From Pseudoduganella guangdongensis (GTDB taxonomy: Bacteria; Pseudomonadota; Gammaproteobacteria; Burkholderiales; Burkholderiaceae_D), in assembly GCF_009857475.1 (NCBI RefSeq), contig NZ_WWCJ01000001.1:310001-374000 (forward strand): DNA of 64,000 nucleotides, read 5' to 3'. Below the pieces are notes generated by a model, which did no database searches, was not told the origin of the DNA, and worked only from the letters and a program-made list of their open reading frames with translations. Every line of letters begins with the position of its first letter. The first letter of the stretch is position 1. Below are positions 58,831-64,000 of the stretch, piece after piece. Both the position numbers and the translations under genes were made by a program.

Positions 58831-59439
58831 ATGTTTAAGAGACTGGCCGCAGAGGCCCTGGGTATCAGCGATATCGGCGTGATTGTTTCGCCGAACGATT
58901 ACGACAAGGTCGATGCGGACGATTACCTGTTCTCGGAAGACGGCGAGCAGATCTTCTTCCTGATCAAGAGCAAGAAGGACGAATACTGCTTCACCAACTT
59001 GGCCATCGTCCACGTGGACGGCGACTCCGCGGTGTCGTCCAAGCGCTCGATCAAGCGCTACGACTACAGCTCCTCCTATATCGGCAACGTCAGCATCGAA
59101 ACCGCCGGCACCCTGGATATGGACGTGGAACTCAAGTTCAGCGCCGGCGACACCTTGTTCAGCATCGACGTCAAGAAATCCCATATCGAGCAGCTGAAAG
59201 ACATTTACAAGGCGCTGATCTCGATCGGCAAGCAACAGCACAAGGACGCCATCGGCCGCGAGAACGCCGTGCGCGCGCTGGACGCCACCGCCTCCATGTA
59301 TAAACTGAACGGCGTGCAGCCTGGCAGCAGCGTTGCCGGACAGTTCGGCGAACTGCTGGCAGCTGTCAACACGGCCATCCTGGACACGCACACCAAGCGT
59401 GACTTCAGCGATGTCTTCACCAAGTACATCCACAACTGA
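58831..59439 (+). CDS. PH-domain protein (bacterial PH type)
   Basis: The 202-residue protein begins MFKRLAAEALGISDIGVIVS after AAGGAG. A central beta-rich part ('QIFFLIKSKKDEYCFTNLAIVHVDG', 'SSKRSIKRYDYSSSYIGNVSIETAG', 'DMDVELKFSAGDTLFSIDVKK') looks like a bacterial PH domain, ending with helices ('SHIEQLKDIYKALISIG'). No signal peptide or membrane helix is seen. Role unknown. It lies 7 bases before the Nudix fusion gene, probably the same transcript. Confidence 0.75.
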   Translation: MFKRLAAEALGISDIGVIVSPNDYDKVDADDYLFSEDGEQIFFLIKSKKDEYCFTNLAIVHVDGDSAVSSKRSIKRYDYSSSYIGNVSIETAGTLDMDVELKFSAGDTLFSIDVKKSHIEQLKDIYKALISIGKQQHKDAIGRENAVRALDATASMYKLNGVQPGSSVAGQFGELLAAVNTAILDTHTKRDFSDVFTKYIHN

Positions 59440-59446
59440 GCACACC

Positions 59447-60388
59447 ATGCAAGAGTATGTCCGCGTCAAGACAGTGCAACTGCTGTCGGACGATTGGTAT
59501 GTCCTGAAAAAGACCACCTTCGACCTGCGCCGGCGCGATGGCCGCTGGCAAACCATGACGCGCGAAACATACGACCGTGGCAACGGCGCGGTTGCCTTGC
59601 TGTACAACCGCGCCCGCCGCACCGTGCTGCTGACGCGCCAGTTCCGCTTTCCGGCCTACGTCAACCAGCACGACGGCTACCTGATCGAAGCCCCGGCCGG
59701 CATGCTGGATGACGCCCATCCCGAAGAGCGCATGCACGCCGAACTGGAAGAGGAAACCGGCCACAAGGTCGCCAAATTGCAGCAAGTGTTCGACGTGTTC
59801 ATGAGCCCCGGCTCCGTCACCGAGCGGCTGCACTTCTTCGTCGGCGAGTACGACGCCGACTCCCAGGTCGGCAGCGGCGGCGGGCTGGAACATGAAGGCG
59901 AGGATATCGAAGTCATCGAGCTCGACGCCGACCAGGCCCTGGCCATGACCGCCAGCGGCGAAATCATGGACGGCAAGACCATCATGCTGTTGCAGTACCT
60001 GCACCTGCATGTGCTGCCGCCGCGCAGCATGCTGATCCTGATTGCCGGCCCATACCGCTCCGGCACCGGCGACGACCCTGGCCGCATGGCCGCCAATGTG
60101 GCAGCGATGGAAGCGTACGTGCTGCCGCTGTATGAACGCGGCCACACGCCTGTGCTGGGCGAATGGCTGGCGCTGCCCGTGCTGCACGCCGCCGGCTCGC
60201 AGAAGGTGGGCGACGCCGTGTACGAACAGATTTTCCATCCCCATTGCGAGCGCCTGCTGGCGCACTGCGACGCCGTGTTGCGCGTAGGCGGCGCTTCCGT
60301 CGGCGCCGACGCGATGGTAGCGCTGGCGCAGCAGCTCGGCCTGCTGGTCTACCGCAGCCTCGACGAGATCCCCGCCGTTAAGCCATGA
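59447..60388 (+). CDS. NudK-like Nudix hydrolase fused to a DUF4406/deoxyribosyltransferase-like domain
   Basis: The 313-residue protein has a Nudix domain (about 1-190) with box 'GMLDDAHPEERMHAELEEET' in the same spacing as NudK, plus 'LLTRQFRFPAY' and 'FMSPGSVTERLHFFVGEY'. From residue 195 a second Rossmann-like domain starts 'MLILIAGPYRSGTGDDPGRM' and continues 'GHTPVLGEWLALPVLHAAGS' and 'HCDAVLRVGGASVGADAMV'. This resembles nucleoside 2-deoxyribosyltransferase-like hydrolases. It likely removes unwanted nucleotides or nucleotide sugars. The stop overlaps the DNA glycosylase gene. Confidence 0.82.
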   Translation: MQEYVRVKTVQLLSDDWYVLKKTTFDLRRRDGRWQTMTRETYDRGNGAVALLYNRARRTVLLTRQFRFPAYVNQHDGYLIEAPAGMLDDAHPEERMHAELEEETGHKVAKLQQVFDVFMSPGSVTERLHFFVGEYDADSQVGSGGGLEHEGEDIEVIELDADQALAMTASGEIMDGKTIMLLQYLHLHVLPPRSMLILIAGPYRSGTGDDPGRMAANVAAMEAYVLPLYERGHTPVLGEWLALPVLHAAGSQKVGDAVYEQIFHPHCERLLAHCDAVLRVGGASVGADAMVALAQQLGLLVYRSLDEIPAVKP

Positions 60389-60882
60389 CGTTGAAGCGCT
60401 GTTTCGATCCCGTGGTGGACCACCGCACCCGGCTGCTCGTACTGGGCAGCCTGCCCGGCGACAAATCGCTGGCCGTGCAGGAGTACTACGGCAATCGCCA
60501 GAACAAGTTCTGGCTTCTTATGTCAGAGGTGATCGGCGTGGAGCTCGTTCCCCTCGACTATGCATCGAGGTTGGAAGCATTGCTGGCGCACGGCGTAGGC
60601 TTGTGGGACGTGGTTGCGGAGGCGCATCGAAAAGGGAGCCTGGACAGCCAGATCAAACAGCGCAACGACAACGACCTGCTCGGTTTGCTTGCGCGCCATT
60701 CCCAGATCAAGGCGATTGCATTTAATGGTGGGACGGCTGGGCGACTGGGACTTAAAGTGTTGGGCGCGACAGCTACTGGTTACAGTATCGTGGAACTGCC
60801 ATCAAGTAGCCCAGCACATACCTTGAGTTACGCAGACAAAGCCAGGCAGTGGCGAACTTTACGTTCGGTCCTGGCTGCATAA
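60385..60882 (+). CDS. DNA-deoxyinosine/uracil glycosylase (UDG family 6-like)
   Basis: The 165-residue protein has 'LLVLGSLPGDKSLAVQEYYGNRQNKFWLLMSEV' (substrate site of the UDG superfamily, family 6 style) and 'VELPSSSPAHT' (second catalytic motif). It should excise hypoxanthine or uracil from DNA. It begins in the stop codon of the Nudix fusion (ATGA), linking nucleotide-pool cleaning and DNA base repair in one operon. Confidence 0.88.
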   Translation: MTLKRCFDPVVDHRTRLLVLGSLPGDKSLAVQEYYGNRQNKFWLLMSEVIGVELVPLDYASRLEALLAHGVGLWDVVAEAHRKGSLDSQIKQRNDNDLLGLLARHSQIKAIAFNGGTAGRLGLKVLGATATGYSIVELPSSSPAHTLSYADKARQWRTLRSVLAA

Positions 60883-60962
60883 CGAATTTCCGAATCCGCT
60901 GACGACCGAAAACGGCCACAAGCAGACATCTCATTGAACCGATTTTGAAAACCCTGGTGACC

Positions 60963-61319
60963 ATGAAACTACGCGGCATTGTGTTCGCTTCAGCAGCCGA
61001 TGAAGAATTTGAAGATATGGCGCACATCTGGATGCGTGACGCGGAAACCGCTTACTGGTTTTCCCTTTCTCGTTCACTGGATTCCAACGACATTGAAGTC
61101 ATGGTGTCCGACCAGCTCAACTATCGCTGCAAAGAGCTAAATGTGACGCTTTCTCGGACCGGACTTCTGATGAAGCTGAACGATTTAGCCGCAAGGGCAA
61201 TGGATGGTCATCTCGAATACGCAATAGAGTTCGCCCCTGACAGTCAGACTGTTGAAGAGATCAAAGGCACTCTGGAAGTCATTTTCAAAGGGAAGTCGGG
61301 CTTGCTACTCGATTTCTAA
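60963..61319 (+). CDS. Orphan small protein 1 of terminal array, 118 aa
   Basis: A 118-residue cytoplasmic protein starting MKLRGIVFASAADEEFEDMA, with 'WFSLSRSLDSNDIEVMVSDQLNYRC' and a C-terminal 'VEEIKGTLEVIFKGKSGLLLDF'. Acidic, no signal peptide, no recognised domain. A TTG at 60945 is possible. Base composition drops from here on. It is the first of several same-strand small genes separated by similar spacers, suggesting an immunity-type role, which is inference only. Confidence 0.6.
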   Translation: MKLRGIVFASAADEEFEDMAHIWMRDAETAYWFSLSRSLDSNDIEVMVSDQLNYRCKELNVTLSRTGLLMKLNDLAARAMDGHLEYAIEFAPDSQTVEEIKGTLEVIFKGKSGLLLDF

Positions 61320-61354
61320 CGAAGCAAACGGCCAAAAGCTGAACAACGAATTTT

Positions 61355-61762
61355 ATGAAACTAGAAGTCGAGATGAAGTCCCCAATCCTCGCTCCGAATG
61401 AGACGCAGGTAAGAAACGCCATAGCGCGTCTTAAAAGCTTTGGTCCGAATTCGTTCGCTTCATTAAGCGACGTTCACGGAAATTATTTGCAAGTCGCAGG
61501 TGGCGGCATTACCTGTATGCTGGAGCGTCGTGATGCGGCTACGGGCCGCCATTTTCGTGGATTCAAGCTGGAGAAAAACTCCAACTATCCAGATGGGACT
61601 CGACTAGTATTCGGGGCCGGCGAGATTGCTTTGCAATCGGATGAATGGTTTAACCATACAGAAATTGCGGAAGTATTCACCGCATTTCTTGGTGGGAATG
61701 AACTACCGCCGTTCATCAACTGGCGAGACGTGTCCGATATACTAAGTTCAAGAAGCAGGTGA
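61355..61762 (+). CDS. Orphan small protein 2 of terminal array, 135 aa (immunity-like)
   Basis: The product contains 'ETQVRNAIARLKSFGPNSFASLSDVHGNYLQVAGGGITCMLERRD', 'GTRLVFGAGEIALQSDEWFNHTEIAEVFTAFLGG' and 'PPFINWRDVSDIL'. The compact beta/alpha style, lack of signal peptide and array context are like immunity proteins against polymorphic toxins. I cannot name the family. Spacing from the previous gene is 35 bases and includes the shared spacer motif. Confidence 0.65.
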   Translation: MKLEVEMKSPILAPNETQVRNAIARLKSFGPNSFASLSDVHGNYLQVAGGGITCMLERRDAATGRHFRGFKLEKNSNYPDGTRLVFGAGEIALQSDEWFNHTEIAEVFTAFLGGNELPPFINWRDVSDILSSRSR

Positions 61763-61856
61763 GAACCCGCTGCATTCTAACCACTTCGGTGGCCTAAATT
61801 GGGCTGAACTCGGCCAAGTGCGGACCTTGATTTAATCGAAGGTATTGGAAACTGAT

Positions 61857-62153
61857 ATGGACCAGCGTGCGCTAGTTGTGCGACTTCAAACACCGTTTGC
61901 AGATTACTGCGCGGATGATGCCAGCGCACGTGATGTTATTCTTGCTGGACTGAGCTGGCCCGCTGATACCTTGGCCGGTTATTGGCAAGGCTTGGCCGTT
62001 GAATGGATTGAGCAAGGGGCGCCCATAGATGCTGAACTGGTGGAGTTCCTTAACGTGATCGCGACTGCGGAAAAGCTCTCGCAGGAACTCCGTCACAAAG
62101 CTCGGACAATAGTGCGGCGGTGGCATTCCTACGAGCACACTGTTCAGCCTTGA
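61857..62153 (+). CDS. Orphan small protein 3 of terminal array, 98 aa
   Basis: Starts MDQRALVVRLQTPFADYCAD; contains 'DVILAGLSWPADTLAGYWQGLAVEWIEQGAPIDAELVEFLNVI', then helices to 'VRRWHSYE'. All-helical prediction by eye. An in-frame TTG at 61845 is possible. Not recognised; part of the same-strand array. Confidence 0.6.
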   Translation: MDQRALVVRLQTPFADYCADDASARDVILAGLSWPADTLAGYWQGLAVEWIEQGAPIDAELVEFLNVIATAEKLSQELRHKARTIVRRWHSYEHTVQP

Positions 62154-62232
62154 CCACGTACGGCCAACTGCGGTCATCCATGTTATTTTGCCAATTTGAA
62201 ATGCAAAACCGTTGGACAACCTAATCTTCCGC

Positions 62233-62559
62233 ATGCGACTAGTGTCAACAGTTATACCTATCGTCTTACCCGACATTGGAAGTTTTTGTTTAGATGCAAT
62301 TTCGATTGAACCATGCGGAGGTTTAGTAGGTGACACATCTTGCCTTCTGGTGAGGTATTTCGACTATCAGAAACAAGATATTGAGGGCGATAGTTTCTTT
62401 CTCACGCTTTCTGAAGCCTTGGAGTATGCGGTGGAATGTTATTCTGTTGACCGGCAGAGCTGGCGAACAGACCCGCCAAGTGAGTTGGCTTTTCCAGAGG
62501 ATATGTTTGCAGAGGCGCTCAAGCGACATGTTGCATCCTTGGGCCCCAAAGAACCATAA
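62233..62559 (+). CDS. Orphan small protein 4 of terminal array, 108 aa
   Basis: Starts MRLVSTVIPIVLPDIGSFCL; contains 'LLVRYFDYQKQDIEGDSFFLTLSEALEYAVECYSVDRQSWRTDP' and 'EDMFAEALKRHVASLG'. A TTG at 62212 would add seven residues. No known family. Its leader (62180-62198) resembles that of the barstar-like gene downstream. Confidence 0.6.
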   Translation: MRLVSTVIPIVLPDIGSFCLDAISIEPCGGLVGDTSCLLVRYFDYQKQDIEGDSFFLTLSEALEYAVECYSVDRQSWRTDPPSELAFPEDMFAEALKRHVASLGPKEP

Positions 62560-62784
62560 TTCAATAACCATCCCATTAATCAGCCAGACGACCTCCATGC
62601 CGCACGCTTTGGACACCGTTTATCGAACAAGTTAAGGCGTAGGCGGCAACGGCCACTTGCGGACACCTGGTGCCAACGACCATAACTCGATCTAGGTTCC
62701 TGGTCGATGGCCTGCCGATGTTATTTCGCATGCGCTGATGTTATATTGCCAATTTGCGATATACACCCCTTGGGATGCAGAGCG

Positions 62785-63075
62785 ATGTATGTAATTGACT
62801 GCCGTGATGTTCAATCGTTCGAAGATCTAATCGACAAATTCAACAAGGGCTTCATTGAATCTGTCGGGGGCAAATGGAATGGGCACCTGGATGCTTTGAA
62901 TGATTACCTATCTTGGCCGGACAAAGTCCCTTACGAAATGGTGATCTTGGGATCGGAGCATTGTTCGAGGACCCTGGATTTCAGAGTTAGTGAGCGTCAC
63001 GAGAAGGCGATCTGGCCGCTCATTGTGGATATACTTCGTGCAAACTCGGATTGCGTGCATATGAAATTCAAGTAG
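62785..63075 (+). CDS. Barstar-like protein (ribonuclease inhibitor family)
   Basis: The 96-residue protein reads 'MYVIDCRDVQSFEDLIDKFN', then 'GGKWNGHLDALNDYLSWPDK', which matches the barstar fold's core with its conserved Asp/Trp-rich helix. Barstar family members bind and block ribonuclease toxins. No cognate ribonuclease is next to it, so it is an orphan inhibitor, in keeping with a polyimmunity role. Confidence 0.7.
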   Translation: MYVIDCRDVQSFEDLIDKFNKGFIESVGGKWNGHLDALNDYLSWPDKVPYEMVILGSEHCSRTLDFRVSERHEKAIWPLIVDILRANSDCVHMKFK

Positions 63076-63207
63076 GAAGCGCCCGACCATGCGCTCCTCA
63101 GGTTGCCTTCGTCCGCCAGTGAGCTTTGACCTTAAAGCGCTGACGGAGTTCGGCCAGCAGCTGCCGTTCCGCCAGTCGAACCGAGATCTATCACCTCTTA
63201 TTTTGCG

Positions 63208-63657
63208 ATGAGCCAACCGAGCATCACCCAATTGCCAGAACTCTGGGAGCGAGACGGCTCCCTTCGAGACGTTTATCTCACCGGTGTTGATATTCACGGA
63301 TGGGAACGGTTCATTCAATATGCGTCTGCATACAGACTTACTTATAAGGCTGATGGAGAAGACGCAGCTTTCCCTGGATTGGGGGAAGTGTTTCGTCGCA
63401 TTGATACGAGCCATTGCCTTTCGATTTGGATCGATGATGTTTCTGTTAACTGCCACTTCTTCCAAGATGATGAAATTGAGCTCGACGTCGATCCTGGCGA
63501 AATCCTTGGAGAAACCGAACATGCGGCGCTACTAAAGTTTGTGGCCGGCGCATCGAACGCCGTTGGTGTAAGTGCGATAATTACGCCAGAAGGCTCCCAG
63601 GGTTCGCCATTTCTGGCGTTTGATACAAAGCGACAGACCTGGAAAATTCAGGGGTAA
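63208..63657 (+). CDS. Orphan small protein 6 of terminal array, 149 aa (immunity-like)
   Basis: Contains 'LPELWERDGSLRDVYLTGVDIHGWERFIQYASAYRLTYKADGE' and an acidic central part 'IWIDDVSVNCHFFQDDEIELDVDPGEILGETEHAALLKFV'. The opening phrase is of a kind seen in many small cytoplasmic orphans near toxin islands. No firm family. No signal peptide. Confidence 0.65.
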   Translation: MSQPSITQLPELWERDGSLRDVYLTGVDIHGWERFIQYASAYRLTYKADGEDAAFPGLGEVFRRIDTSHCLSIWIDDVSVNCHFFQDDEIELDVDPGEILGETEHAALLKFVAGASNAVGVSAIITPEGSQGSPFLAFDTKRQTWKIQG

Positions 63658-63714
63658 GTACATTCGGCCATAACCGGGCAGTCGCCTAATAATGCATCAA
63701 TTCGCTACATCAAG

Positions 63715-64000
63715 ATGAATATTCAAAAGTTCGCCACGGTTTCGAAGACTTCATTCGTCGTTGGATTATTGGCCTGTGCAGCTTCTGTGTTGGCTGCCGA
63801 GCCCAATGATCAGCTCCGCAATGCCGCACTCCGTGTTATGGAAGGACGAGCCAGCGTATACGCAACCCTAAATCGTTGTGACGCCGTTTTTCGAAAAGCG
63901 GGCCTCGATTCGCGCTATGTCAAGCAATTCTGGGATTCCCGGCGGTTCGAGGTTTTTGAAGGCGTTCGAATAGCTTTAGCGGCTTCGATGATCGATTCAG
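63715..64000 (+). CDS. Partial secreted protein (3' end outside window)
   Basis: The first 95 codons are visible. MNIQKFATVSKTSFVVGLLA then 'CAASVLAAEPNDQ' is a signal peptide with an Ala-type cleavage site. The mature part contains 'RNAALRVMEGRASVYATLNRCDAVFRKAGLDSRYVKQFW'. Function unknown. Its upstream spacer still carries the shared array motif. Confidence 0.6.
   Translation, partial: MNIQKFATVSKTSFVVGLLACAASVLAAEPNDQLRNAALRVMEGRASVYATLNRCDAVFRKAGLDSRYVKQFWDSRRFEVFEGVRIALAASMIDS

Larger units (their letters stand above)
60913..63683 (+). repeat. Dispersed spacer motif CGGCCAnnnGCGGACAT in all seven spacers of the terminal array
   Basis: Similar 16-19-base copies occur in each gap: 60913, 61329, 61811, 62161, 62650, 63151 and 63665 (start positions). 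The clearest are CGGCCACTTGCGGACAC, CGGCCAACTGCGGTCAT and CGGCCAAGTGCGGACCTT; those at 63151 and 63665 are diverged. One copy per gap and none inside genes is the notable pattern. Confidence 0.55.

Noticed and set aside
60883..64000. Chromosomal integron cassette array
   Set aside because: The one-gene-per-spacer layout fits, but I see no integrase and the spacers lack clear paired attC core sites; a polyimmunity-type array fits better.

Overview
The window is a dense, high-GC bacterial chromosome segment. It becomes visibly more AT-rich only in the last 3 kb. A five-step hut histidine pathway, an L31 type B protein, trxA next to rho, gmd-rmd, and many short palindromes placed directly after stop codons together suggest a betaproteobacterium of the Oxalobacteraceae (Massilia / Duganella / Janthinobacterium group). 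This is inferred from gene content and style, not from a database match. The window holds no rRNA, no CRISPR array and no intact insertion sequence.

Layout. (1) 1-8 kb: small secreted and cupin proteins, a deleted acyltransferase pseudogene, cyclopropane fatty acid synthase, an unusual hemerythrin-PdxH fusion, tcdA, thpR, an FKBP isomerase, and an ArsR regulator plus CDF metal exporter with a palindromic operator. (2) 8-12.8 kb: a nested palindromic element, orphan homologues of the RP4 conjugation proteins TraM and TraL, a secreted metallophosphoesterase, a UvrD-like helicase and pncC. (3) 13-18.2 kb: a three-gene signalling operon (YfiR-like protein, hybrid histidine kinase, REC-PAS-GGDEF-EAL-REC protein). 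(4) 18-24 kb: DUF3224/AraC divergent pair, thiL, a 56-residue membrane protein, maeB and DUF2214. (5) 24-27.4 kb: a GDP-D-rhamnose module (gmd, rmd, glycosyltransferase) and tRNA-Leu(CAA). (6) 27.7-35.7 kb: an FtsH-like AAA protease, a solute-binding protein, an ArnT-like glycosyltransferase, rpmE2, rho, trxA and a receiver protein. (7) 35.7-40.4 kb: a giant hybrid kinase with an extracytoplasmic NMT1-like sensor, multiple PAS domains, REC and Hpt. (8) 40.4-56.4 kb: hutC, ada plus a 2OG oxygenase, a GST, a BlaR/BlaI pair, a secreted amidohydrolase, then hutUHGFDI followed directly by a fused binding-protein/permease transporter. (9) 56.4-60.9 kb: GNAT, EamA exporter, Mpo1-like protein, PH-domain protein, a Nudix fusion and a family 6-like DNA glycosylase. 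(10) 60.9-64 kb: six small same-strand orphan genes, one barstar-like, plus a secreted protein cut by the window end; all are separated by spacers with a common motif, and the six resemble a polyimmunity array.

How genes work together: the hut cluster converts histidine to glutamate through the HutF/HutG branch, and a good match to a HutC operator lies upstream of hutU although hutC itself is about 6 kb away. BlaI-type operators sit between blaI and the amidohydrolase. The YfiR/kinase/EAL operon looks like an envelope-to-c-di-GMP relay. The most noteworthy items are the hemerythrin-PdxH fusion, the orphan TraL/TraM pair, the transporter fused into the hut operon, the Nudix fusion overlapping a DNA glycosylase gene, and the terminal cassette-like array with its repeated spacer motif.
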